This document shows, piece after piece, positions 32,385 through 44,200 of a stretch of 64,000 nucleotides of DNA; within the stretch, counting starts at the first letter, position 1; every line of letters begins with the position of its first letter. This DNA comes from Schistosoma mansoni (taxonomy: Eukaryota; Platyhelminthes; Trematoda; Strigeidida; Schistosomatidae): assembly GCF_000237925.1 (NCBI RefSeq), contig NW_017385988.1, forward strand, positions 186,001 through 250,000. The letters are read 5' to 3'. The position numbers and the translations under genes were made by a program. The notes under the pieces are model-generated. The model searched no databases. It saw only the letters and a program-made list of their open reading frames with translations, and was not told the origin of the DNA.

Positions 32385-35300
32385 GTGAGTGTTACTTAAT
32401 TCTTTTCGTTTTATAACAATATCTGTTGCGTCAGATTGACCAACACCCACCTGTTGGAAATGTTTCATAGGAAAATGTTGTATACAGCTAGATGCATTAT
32501 TAAGTGCAACCTTAAGCGGCAATTGATCACGATGACTCATATGATAACCTATAACAAGCAGTTTAGATTCTTAAGAGCGTGTATTTGAAAGGAAAACAGA
32601 TATAAATGAAAATATCCCGTCATTATGTACCTAGAGAATTCCTTATGAATACCCATTTACTTCTTACCTGGTCAATGTAACCATAATATCAATTATGATA
32701 GTGCTATTGAATTTTCCTGATTCAACATTAATTATGTCTGAGTCAGTCAGCCGGCTACAACGTAGAACCAAGCACATATATGCATCGGTCCAAGTTGATA
32801 CACCTCAGAAGCATGAAAAAATGAACACCAAATTCACAGAAGTAGTTAATTCAATGGTAATAAAATATAGAAAAAATTGCATATGAAGATATGATGCAGG
32901 GAGAAATTAGTTCGTAAAAAGAAAGGTACAAAGTAATTTTAATCTCACGGTATAAGGGAAGATAAAGAGTATATACACCTACGCTACTGAGATCGATTCT
33001 GAGCCGTGTCATCCAGTCTCCAACAATTGGTTATGGTAAACGCGCGGACCGCAACCAAGTAGTCTGCATCTACCAATATGGTTCAAATCAGAAGTTGGTG
33101 AATTCAAGGACTGGTGCCACGTTTCGGTTCGGCCACTCCTAACTTTTTTCCAACCATCCCCTACACTAGCCAGCACGGCGCGTCGTGGTAATCAATGTTC
33201 AGGCATACGTAACACGTGGCCTAACCATCTCAGTTGATGAAGATTCATGACCTCATCAACTGATTTACCATCATTCCCTAATACCCTGTGTCTAACCTTA
33301 CTATTACTTACCCGGTGATCCCATCAGATGCGAGCAATATTTATAGGACATCTGTGATCATATACTAGTAACTTACGAGTATCTTCTACTCCTAATGGCC
33401 ACGTTTCGCAGCAGTAAAGTAGAACAGAGCGAATTGCTGCGCAGTGTACTCGACCTTTAGTTGGTAGACGGATATTTCACCTTCACTAAAGGTGACATAG
33501 GTTTGCGAATGCCAGACGAACTTTCTGAATCCGTGTGGAGACGCCAACTCATTAGGGCCGATCAGACTTCCAAGATAACTGAAGTTGTCAATGCGTTCGC
33601 TTCCTATCCTTAGTTCAGGTGTTGACGCAAGCCAGTCCTGAAGCAACAACTTGCATTTATATGAATGAAGTAGTAGTTGTCTAAGATTAATCCAAGAAAC
33701 TACTCATCCATAGTCTCAACAAATTTGGCAACCCACACGACACAATCGTGTATTGTTGATACTGTAGTGTGGTCTACTTATATCCATATAAGTAGTATGT
33801 GGCGATGGTCAGACATAGAAAGTATTTTGGCAGAAGACCGATAAGGAAAGAGCTGAAATTACGCGCAATTGGTAGCAAAATGCATGAACAATGGAATTAG
33901 AGAAGATGAATTGATATTTGCAGAATGAACAGTTAAGATTGAGACAATTGATTGTTATTTTGCAAATTAACTGTTTACTGTATGGTTATCAGAATTTAGT
34001 GAGATAGTCGGTAATTTGTGCTTAAATACATTCGATTGTCCCCACTACTATACCATTATATAATCCGAGTTATAAATCGAAATGTTTTTTACCGTGCCAT
34101 ATATTGAATGTCTTCACCGTGTAAATTAGAATAATACATGAGTGAACAATGCTGTCGTCAATTTGGTCATCATCAGGCTTTTCTGTAATATACGGTGTTA
34201 TAAGTTTTTCTATTCATTTGGATATAATAAAGATATTCATTATTAACTCTCTACCCAATCCCCAATTTACTTGAAACTATCAAATCCAACCTTGGTACTG
34301 ATACCACAGAAGTCGATCTTTCGAGATAGGGTCGCTATATATATATATATCAACAAATGCATCCTTTGAAAATGTGTTTCACTTCATTATTCGACTTAGA
34401 ATGGCTGCTATCCCACCAAATTCGTCTGTCCTCTAACGCTGTACTCGTTTTAATAGTTATTATTAGTTATCTAAAACTTTCCTGTCATAGTCTATCTCGT
34501 TCCTCATTTTTATATTTTATACAACTGCTCGATAGTTAATAACATTTATTCATTTTCTTATATATTAAATTGACTGTAAGTTATGGCGTTGTTTTTTCCT
34601 ATCTCTTTTAATATACCTAGTATAGCCTGATATCGATTTAAAATCGGATGAATTTCGACTTGGTTCTGTGCTTTATGTTCAGCCTACAAATCGTAAAGAA
34701 GATATTTTATCTTTTTTTCAAATAACTCGTTTGAATCCAACTGAACGTGTAAAAATTACTCAATGCCATCCGAATTTTCCTGTACCTCATCTACTTAGAG
34801 CATTGGAAGAAAATGACTGTGATGTATCTATTGCTTGGCTTGCTACATATTATTTTGATTTAAATGCGACTCCACAACAATGTTTCTTTGTTAATTACTG
34901 CGCTTTTGCTGTCAATTGTTTAAAGCTTTCAAAAAGCCTAGATGGAGCACAACACATAGACAAAGATCGTTTAAAATTAGAAGTTGATCGGCTAACTGAT
35001 CTAGCTTCAGCTGAAAATTCCGATGATATTGATGATTTATATGATTATGTTTTCCGTCCTTGTCGGCGTGTAGTTGAAGTACTTGCAGATTTCCCGGTTA
35101 CATCAAGTCTCTTAACATTACAATATATACTTGATATACTTCCTGGGCCGATTCTTGCGCGACCCTATTCACTGGCGTCTCCTCCACCGAAGATTGAGTT
35201 ACTTGTTGCTGTGGTGAATTATCGTACACGTTTATCAACACCACGTATCGGAACAGCTTCAAATTACTTAGCTTCTCTTAACCCTGGAGATTGTTTTAGT

Positions 35301-35846
35301 GGATGGTTTGGTACTATATCTGGTGGCTTTAAATTCGATAGACTTTTGACACTTTCACCTCCTTCTTGTCTATTGATTGCTACTGGCACTGGTATTGCAC
35401 CGTTCCACAGCTTTTTGTTACATCAATATAATTCTCTTAAATCTCATTTGAATCATGATATGATCCCAACAAATGTTCTCTTTTTCGGTTGCCGTTACTC
35501 CACAAAAGATTATTATTTCGCTTCAGATTTTAAAATGTTAGAACAAAAGGGTTGGCTAAGGATCATCCCAGCATTTTCCCGCGAAAATACATCTACTGTG
35601 TTGCCATCACGACGTCAGTATGTACAAGACCAATTGAAGAATTATCCAGAAATAGTTTGGTCTATACTTAATTCTCCACAAAGTCATGTATTTATTGTTG
35701 GCAATCAAAAAACAATGCCTGATGAAGTACGTGAAGCCTTAGTTTATGCCATTGTCAATGCAAACCACATGGATTCCAGTGATGCTGAGATGTTATTAGG
35801 TCAAATGGAAACAGAAAATCGCATACAGATTGAATCTTGGACATAA
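31470..35846 (+). CDS. NDOR1: NADPH-dependent diflavin oxidoreductase 1 (NDOR1/Tah18)
   Basis: Exons 31470-32384 and 34626-35846 join at phase 0 to 711 residues. The N-terminal flavodoxin domain has the FMN loop ILYGSQTGNAQSLAE (about 21-35), CSTTGRGVPPNN and LGLGDSSYPMFN. The second half is the ferredoxin-reductase-like module: RPYSLAS for FAD (about 484), GTGIAPF, FFGCRYSTKDYY and IPAFSRE for NADPH, and the C-terminal ESWT. Known family role: passes electrons from NADPH through FAD and FMN to anamorsin/Dre2 for cytosolic Fe-S cluster assembly. Start choice: first ATG of the frame, four bases after tttcag, which could be a 5'-UTR intron or spliced-leader acceptor. The acceptor tatag at 34624-34625 is needed to keep frame; the neighbouring cctag is out of frame. 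It is longer than the human protein (about 600 aa) but all motifs are present and no break is seen. Confidence 0.95.
32738..33670 (-). mobile_element. RTE family R2 3' part in NDOR1 intron
   Basis: Minus strand carries the tail with repeated ctga, the 3' region and about 500 bp of C-terminal coding sequence (reads LLQDWLASTPELRIGSERI and NFSYLGSLIGPNELAS). Several breaks; 5'-truncated at about 33670. Confidence 0.8.
33757..34050 (+). repeat. Family F repeat, uninterrupted copy
   Basis: Imperfect palindrome ctacttatatccatataagt near the start; serves as the empty-site reference for 7485-7890. Confidence 0.65.
34200..34330 (+). repeat. Family E module
   Basis: Contains ttcattattaactctctacc and gatctttcgagatag shared with 4740-4830. 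Confidence 0.5.
34626..35846 (+). CDS. NDOR1: NDOR1 exon 2 (FAD/NADPH domain)
   Basis: This exon begins with CCTGATATCG and reads PDIDLKSDEFRLGS then VLYVQP, matching the start of the FAD-binding module. It ends with ESWT and TAA at 35844-35846. Confidence 0.94.
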   Translation, partial: PDIDLKSDEFRLGSVLYVQPTNRKEDILSFFQITRLNPTERVKITQCHPNFPVPHLLRALEENDCDVSIAWLATYYFDLNATPQQCFFVNYCAFAVNCLKLSKSLDGAQHIDKDRLKLEVDRLTDLASAENSDDIDDLYDYVFRPCRRVVEVLADFPVTSSLLTLQYILDILPGPILARPYSLASPPPKIELLVAVVNYRTRLSTPRIGTASNYLASLNPGDCFSGWFGTISGGFKFDRLLTLSPPSCLLIATGTGIAPFHSFLLHQYNSLKSHLNHDMIPTNVLFFGCRYSTKDYYFASDFKMLEQKGWLRIIPAFSRENTSTVLPSRRQYVQDQLKNYPEIVWSILNSPQSHVFIVGNQKTMPDEVREALVYAIVNANHMDSSDAEMLLGQMETENRIQIESWT

Positions 35847-36319
35847 CAATATTATCTGCATGGAAAAGAGATAATGATAGATATATATTCAATTCAGTCT
35901 TAGTTACGCATTTAACTTTGTTTTATATGAAAATTGTACAAAGTAAACTATATTGTGAACACTTCCGGTTTTGATATATTGTATGTTAGACTATGGCTTT
36001 CAGTATCTGATGAGTGTATCCTACTCGACTAACTTCAAAAACTAGGTTCAGTGTGGTATGTGTTTAAGTGTTGGAGGTAAAGATCCTTGATCATTATTAA
36101 GACAGGACTAATTCTAAGCATTTTGATTGGTCCATCTTTCATATTATATTTGTGTTGTTACGGATGAGAGTATTCTCAATTTCATGTCAGGAAAGTAAAA
36201 GGTCGCTGATACAGTACTATCTTTAAAACCTCTTATCCATTCTCAAAATAATGGTAATTCTATCTTCTCGCACTTCTATACTTCAGTGATCAAATTTTCA
36301 GTCAAATATATCAATCCGT

Positions 36320-36325
36320 AATAAA
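36320..36325 (+). terminator. Candidate polyadenylation signal of NDOR1
   Basis: An AATAAA hexamer lies about 475 bp after the NDOR1 stop. It is the first canonical hexamer I see downstream. Use is inferred. Confidence 0.3.
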
Positions 36326-37730
36326 GATTACTATTATATGAATCCAATTTTCATAAGCCGCTTCATTAAGTCAGCGTATACTGGTGGAATGATTTGATCC
36401 TTTTTAATCTTATAAACTACTAGATTTGGACTCTGGATTATATTACCCTACTTTCTGCAAGATATGACGTTTCTGGATTGAGTCTCTTATAGACTTGAGA
36501 ATATGAACTACTGAAGATTTCTGAGATAGACTAAAATAGCTGTTTACCGATTCCTTGTTTTCAGTACTTCATCGTTCTACCAAGTCAATAGTAGTATTTT
36601 ATTCCTAATCGGCATAAAAATTCAGACAAAGCAACAGAATTCATAAATTTAGTAGTTTCAATGTTCATAAATTAATTATGTAACTCCAAATTTATATCGT
36701 ATTCAGAACTGTCTATCTCAAAATTGACTGATTACAACCAATAATCGAATTTCTAGATAAAAAAAATTGGGGAGAATCACTGTAAGAAGTATATTTCTTG
36801 TTTGGTGTGACATTTTAGAATTTAGTGGTAATACATAGCCTAGTAAATATGTGACAACTCAGAAGCTAAGTTAATAAGTAATACTAGTTTAAGGGAGTTG
36901 AGGGAATAATCTTGTGTGCACTTTACATCACAAACTGGCTATCACTAGACATAAGTATAAAACGAGAGAGTACTAAACATATGTTTCATTCAGGAAGTAC
37001 TAGAACAACCCATTCAAAGATCATACCAAGGGCCTGGTACATGTTAGCAATATATTAACAAAGTTGACATCCAATAGTACAGTACATCATAGTTCTAAAT
37101 TAAACAGTTACAAATTGAATTGAACTAGTGAAAGCTTAAAACTAAAACTAGGATCAATAGTCAGATCGATGAATTAGTATTCCATGTTTGCACCAAATAA
37201 ATGGAAAGCGAAAAATCTTTTCATTTCGCTCTTTTTGTGCTTGTAAGTTTTTGTAATCGTGGTTTTTAACGTCATTATTTACATCATTCACAACAGAGCT
37301 TTTAATGGATAAAATAGCTACCAGAATTCTGAAGGTATCAACAAGCTTATCTCTAATTTAGTTAACAGCATGGTGAAGCGATAATTTATGAGTGTATGTA
37401 TTATGATAAAATGATAACATTCTGAAAAAATCCATTATAAGTCAAGTAGGATTGAAAAGTTAACTTTTTCCCGTCGCTCATTCTTCATTGGTGTATTACC
37501 ATGATAGCCTTACATTATATAGAAATCAGATAATTGAAGTCTCAATATGGGCACAGTGCGTTGCGATAATACTGAGTTGGAATATTGTTACATTCATTAG
37601 TGTTCTATATTTAACAAATACTATGAATGTGATCTCGTTCTTAGATATATTATTGGCAGAGATATCGACTGAACCAATCCTTCTTGCATTTATATTGTGT
37701 CAATTAATCCTCTCACAATTTGTTTTTTTT

Positions 37731-37740
37731 TATTTTTTAG
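37731..37740 (+). promoter_or_regulatory. 3' splice acceptor upstream of EI24 start
   Basis: Long T-rich tract then ttttttag, 28 bases before the ATG. Could serve a cis 5'-UTR intron or spliced-leader trans-splicing, which schistosomes use on a subset of genes. Confidence 0.5.
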
Positions 37741-37768
37741 GTTATTAGCATTTATACCTATTGTGTAG

Positions 37769-38185
37769 ATGGGTTCACTTAAATGTTTTATCTTAGGATT
37801 TCAAGAATTTCTTACAACACCTAGTCGTTTATGGAGAATGCATTATCATTTAACACAGCTCACATCTAGTAATGCACAAAATACCAAAATTCATGAGCAT
37901 CAACGTGAACGACAAAAACGTTTACAAATTCGAATTCCAAGTTCAGATAGATTAACATGTATTGCATCACAAATTGAACTACCTGGTTCAAGTGTTGATA
38001 AGTTAGCCAAGTCCAATGTTGATTCACCTATTTCACTTCCGAATTTATCTACATCTCCTTTATCATCATCACCGTCGTCATTGTCAACAACATCAACATC
38101 TCAAATTAAACGTTCATCATCAGATTCACAGGGTTTATTGGAACCATTAGCAAGAATGTGGTTAATAAATGTGGGACTGATATTG
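37769..38185 (+). CDS. EI24: EI24 exon 1
   Basis: Encodes MGSLKCFILGFQEFL, the basic stretch, a Ser/Thr-rich insert and the start of the first membrane segment (MWLINVGLIL). The donor is gtaagg, directly followed by a long TA repeat. Confidence 0.88.
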
Positions 38186-38187
38186 GT

Positions 38188-38224
<37 letters not shown>

Positions 38225-41200
38225 CATAGTTTTACTCCTAATGACTAATGACAAGTAGTATAAAGGATATCGGAGATAGTTGCATTTTCACAGTTGAAAT
38301 CAAGAACTGATCTTAGCTAGACTACCAGTGAAATCTGGATGCTCTGGATGATCTTTTCAATCTAGTATGGGACTCCTCAAAGGTGCTCATCCACAACTCC
38401 GCATGTGGGCGGAAAACCCAGGACCTTCCGTCTCGCGCGCGAATGCTCAATCCCTCGATTAGTGAGCCACCATCCAATGGTGTTAATCTATAAATTCAAT
38501 CGATCCACAATCTTGCATATATATATTGCTCAATAGGAGTATATGTCGTATCAGTCAGTCATAGGCAACATAGAACCTGACATATGTGTACATCAATCTG
38601 AGTTCCCACACCAGACCAGCACAGTGAGACGAAATTGTCAGGACATGTCAGAGTAGTAGAAGTTTTGATACTAAAAATCATGGTAGGAAAGATTAGTTAT
38701 AGACAATATGGTTTGAGAAGAAAGAAATAATTTAAGGAATAAAAAATATGAGATAATTTTTATCGTAGAATTTAATGGGAGTTAAAGACTGAATATATCT
38801 GCACTATTCTGAATTTGTTTATTTATTTGAACACAAATATTGGTACAAGGGGGCACCAGATATATATGCGCCACACAAATCTTATTTGATTTGTGTGAGG
38901 GCTGTGATACTGCTCGGGTGCCCAAACTCAAGCAGGTAGTTTTCTTAAGGGGCCACACCCTGAGCCTTTGACCCAAAGATCTGATCCACAAGGCAGTGGA
39001 GCATCGTGAGGAGATGCAGTCCCATGGTAGCCAGTGACCAACGATTGATTCATTCGCCACTTGTTCCCTCAGGATACTGGAGCCCATGTTAACCATTGGT
39101 TTGGAATCAGGGTTTTCCGACTCGCCTAGGTGGAGTTTCCGTGTCCATCAATCCGGTTAAAGCGTCGGACATTCGCTTTTCGTCCTCTCAATTTCGTAAA
39201 CAACAGTAATGCCACGAGAAGGCAGTGAGCAGGACGTCCTTGGAAGAGGCTGTATACACGTGGCCATGTGAGAGCATTTTGAGAGAGAGGATAGGCCCTC
39301 CCCACTCTCGACCATACCAGGGCATTTAGAGGCACTATTCTGAACAAAATCACCAAATGTCTTCAGCAACTGAAATAAAGGAAATTACGAATAAGGTAAA
39401 GAAATTTTGTTTTGAAAAATAAGAACTTATTTGATCAATACTTCCGAATGATACTTTATTCACTTAATTTTCTTTCGATTTAATACTCATGACATCAAAT
39501 AATCTCAGTAATTTAGGATATAATTTTTACTTTATTGTTAGATGTTTTTCGTCATATGATGAACAAGATTTAATTAAATAATTTTCTTATTGTCTCTTTC
39601 TTTTATTGTACTAAATTTTAGGCATTAGCCATAATCTCGTATTTCTTTTCCCTGATTCCATTAACCCCATCACTTGGTAAGTAATTATTATGTGGACTCA
39701 AGTTTGAGTCTTATACCTTCTGTATGAGGTGAGATTGTGTAAACTGTCTGATTACCATTCTCTCTGTGCTAATATATGTGGTGTAGCAACTTGATCCGAT
39801 AAGATGGTTGTTGGAGGTGGTCAACAGGAAACTACTTAGCACTACTTAGCTACTTAGCACTCGTCAGCAAGGTGTACCTGTAATCTTGAGGGAACTGGTG
39901 CTCCTTGACGGGTCCAGGGTTTCCTGTTGACCACCTCCAACCACCATCTTATCTCAACATAGTGCTCACAGTGTCGAGCCACCTAGACTAGTGGCCACAT
40001 TGCAACTTGATCGATGGCATTCGATCAGCACTAAGAAGGACTTGACACGCATGACATTGATCACCACCCAATGATCAATCAATTGTAACTTGATCCGATG
40101 CATATATTTGCTAGGTTCTATCATTGTCTATGGCTAATTGGTTGTCAGGTTGGCCAAAATTGATCTGAGTAGAACGGAGCTTAAAGTGAAAACGGAATGG
40201 TGGAAGTTTTAAAATGTTTCAACCATTAAATACATTGTATTTATCGTCCTCTTACCGATGATTTTCATAAAATATGTCTTGTTAAATAAATCAGGCGATG
40301 GGATTAAAGTTATTCTGTACGTTAAACGTTATTTGCATTTCTTTCGTTGGTTTTAGGCTGTTTTAAAGAGATCTAAGTTTCATGTGTAGTCTTATTATAA
40401 CTGTCTTACTTTACACTTTTGTTTCCTGATAAGTGAGATTAATTGATGGGAATGATCCTTTTAATTATTCACTGATAAATGTGATTTTGAACATAATGTA
40501 TCAAGTTCTATTTTATTACTTCGTTCTGCTTTGGTGATACGATCACTTTTGTAGAATTGCTTGGGATTTAGTCTTGGTTCGAGTGATGTAAGAGTATGTG
40601 TTAGATGATTATCAGACTACACTCCTAAGGTAATTGAATCTGAATGTATTGTGTCGAAAGGAAGATTCTTCGTGTTTTAGAAGTTCTGCCGAGATCTGTC
40701 AAAGAACGACTATTTAACTGTCAACTTCTATCCTACAAGTATGTTAAAATTCCTTCAACTCGAAAAATTTCATTCGTAACGATTGATGCTGAAGTTCATA
40801 CTATGTAAATTATCAATTCCAGATCGTTTTCGATTACATCATCATCAGTACTGGCAACAAATAAACTCTTCTCCATTAAAATTTATCTTACGATTGTTGG
40901 TAACTAGAGTCCAGCATAAATCCTAGGTTGTGTTCATTGAGTTTCGTCACAATTGTTTAGTATACAACACAATGATTTATATACATTTATTATTTCTTTT
41001 TTCACATATCATGAAAATTACATTACGGCATGCATGTTTTATGCGATTATTATTTTGCGCTTTTATTTATTTCTGACTATAAATTTCTGTGCTCTTTTAG
41101 AGTTGGGTAAATATGAATCCTCGACTTCCAACTACTAAGTTACAGGTTCGAACCTCATTCCACCTACTTAGGTTTAGGCAGCCGTGTAGTGTCGTTAGCC

Positions 41201-44200
41201 CAGACAATATGAGTGTGACTCATACCCAAGTGGCTGGTGAATGAGGTAATTAAAAATAAATTTATTTTGAATTGGATCTGGGCGCTAACTTCTGTTACGT
41301 ACAATACGTCATTCATATGTATCCACGCTTTGCTATATTTCGAATTGGTTCTAAGAGACACTTATAATCATCGTTTGAAAACACTAGTTGGTCCTGACTC
41401 AAATCAGTGTGTATGAAGTGGATGCACCAGATGTTTAGTTTTTGGTGATAAACGTTATGTGATACAACATAATTACATCTGTTATTATCCCCGTTTTTTG
41501 GAGATTGTTTGATTTCCTAGTTTATATCACTAACTGATTTTAGTTAGACAAGCATTGAATGCGGACTTAGTGGTCTTAAGGCTAAGCTCTGGCTGCGAGA
41601 AATGAAGGTTCTGAGTTTGATTTTCAATCAGGTCGTGAATGGGGGCAAATGAACAGTCCCAGCTGTTCAGTGCTCTGTAGTCCCAATGACCTTTCATCGA
41701 ACATAGTGAATTCTCAGTGTTAATCATAAAATTATTGAATCTATCTTGCCTTTTCGTAACCTGTTTTGATCTCAGTTTCTATTATTATTGTTACTAATTC
41801 TATTCTGTATTTCCCTTATTAGTACTTTCTGCGCCCACTCCTTGTAAACTATGGTATTTTGAATGTGTATATCATTGTTCGATATCTCGAGTTGTTATTA
41901 TCTCTTTCTGTGGAGGTTGGCTGTTTCTATAAATTTATATCAAACATAAATCTCAATTTAATATTTCTCTGTCAGCATTCATATATCTGTAGGTGTGTGG
42001 ATAAATTGGAGCATGATAAACCCATTTTTTTATTATTCTTTGTCAACTACCCTTGAATTCACTGTTTTCTTCTCTCTCTGTCAGTATCATGGTTCGAGTC
42101 TTCACGTTTCTGTCACTTCGTTCATCGATTATTCTCATGCAGTGTACACATAGCATTGCTTTTATTCATGGAGTTAGTCAATCTTTTGTACTTGAAGGTA
42201 AGTATAGTTGAGTTTTATCATTCTCTTGTTCCAAAAAAGTATTGTCATACTTGGAATCATAATAAATTAAACAAATTATATTTTCGAGTTTAATATGCCA
42301 ATCGGATACAGATTGATTGTACGTTGAGGCATTCCTAGCTTCGATTACCAATATATTGGGTACCACTATGAATCACTTCTCGTTTCTATTGTCTAACTCG
42401 AATATGATCTAATCGTTAATAATGTGGAGTAAATATAGATCCTACTTCGTATATGTTCCGTCGACAAATCCCGTTAATAACAACATAGATATAAAAAGTC
42501 GAATACGAGTGTTTCGGATATTTATGTTTCATAAATTCATTTCGGCAAACAGAAAAATCGATGAGAAGCAAAAACGACAGATGTACTTACTCAAAATACT
42601 ACTCATTACAAACGTTAATGTAACTCAAAGTAAATAATTCATAGTGCAATAAGTAGATAGGCATCGGACTCATAAGCACACATCAGACATATAAGGGTAA
42701 CATTAAAAAGACATAAATATAGGAGAGTACGTGTACCAAAGGTCACAACTCTTTACTAAGAGAAAGTAAAATTATTCAGTAGTCGTATGCCATCTGAGTT
42801 GTTACATTCTGCCCAGAAGTTAGGATAAACCACGTGTAATAACACAGAAGCTGCTACAACCAGTCTTCTCCTGGAATACAGGAATTTAACAAAAAAACTG
42901 TATTCAAAGGTAAATTGCGCGTAAAAGATATATGAAGATCATTTGACAGGTAACGCAAAATGTGCTGGTTTATATATAGTACGACAATATGTGAGGGGTG
43001 AGTGTATGATGCTTAAATATATTCCTTTAAAGAAAAAAAGATGTACTAACTGTGTATGTGAAGCGGTTGATTAGTGTTTAGAACTTTTGATTTTCGACTG
43101 ATAAGTGGTGTTTTTCAGTGTCACTTCATTTACTTCGATTTGAGTAGATTGGGTAGTATCATTAGCTCCAGCCTAAACCGTGTGATTGAAATTTGAGTGT
43201 ATAAACCTGTACCTCTTAGATAAATTCAAGCCTCATCCTTATGTGACACACACATCAACATTCAATAATTTTGGTGGTTACGTGTTCTGTAAGCTGAATA
43301 GTTTGATTTTTCTACATTGACTTTCGAGACAACATAATAAATATACCTTTTTCTGTTATGCTCCAATGAGTAGAGAATTGTATCTGTGACGTTTTGTGAC
43401 TTAATGTAAACCACTTCTTTAGAGTAAATAAATAACCAAAATAAAAGTAACACAGGTTTAAATATTACAAATGAAACGATGAAGAATATTTTTAGTACAA
43501 TCAAAATCATAATATGTCAATGTTAATTTATTTTTGGTCCACAAAACAAGTTCTACAAATGTATACAATTTTTATACCCACATTTTTATGCACAAATGCT
43601 CTGGTACAGCCGAGAGTGAGGAGAGTCCGATCTCTCTCTCGAAATGCTCTTACATAGCCATGCGTATACATCCGCTGACAGGGAAGTTCTACTCACTGCC
43701 TTCTCGTGGCGTCACTGTTGTTTACGAAATCGAGAGACGAAAAGCGAATGTTCGGCGCTTTAACGGGGTTGGTGGACACGGAGGATCCACCTAGGGGAGT
43801 TGGAAAACCCTGATTCCAAACCAGTTATGCACATGGGCTCCAGTATCCTGAGGGAACAAATGGCGTATGAACCAATCGTTGGTTACTGGCTACCATGGGA
43901 CTGCATCTCCTCACGATGCTCCATTGCCTTGTGGATCAGATCTTTGAGTCAAAGGCTCAGGGTGTGGCCCCTTAAGAAAACTACCTGCTTGAGTTTGGGC
44001 ACCCGAGCAGTATCACAGACTTCACACGAATCAAACGAGATTTGTGCAGCCCATATGTATCTGGTGCCCCTTTGTGCCAATATTTATGTGCTTAAATAAA
44101 AAAAAATATATTTCGGTTATTTATTTACCCTGAAGAAGTGGTTTACTTTAAGTCACAAAACGTCTCAGATACAGTTCTCTACTCATTGGGACATAATAAA

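Larger units (their letters stand above)
35847..37740. other. NDOR1-EI24 intergenic region
   Basis: No conserved frame, tRNA or repeat family recognised apart from the AATAAA at 36320. Ends in a pyrimidine tract and tattttttag before the EI24 start. Confidence 0.5.

Noticed and set aside
34612-34620. Acceptor cctag for NDOR1 exon 2
   Set aside because: It puts the exon out of frame; tatag five bases later keeps phase 0.
37488-37748. Hydrophobic 86-residue open frame before EI24
   Set aside because: It ends at the T-rich acceptor tract and has no family match; low-complexity translation of a pyrimidine-rich intron or UTR.
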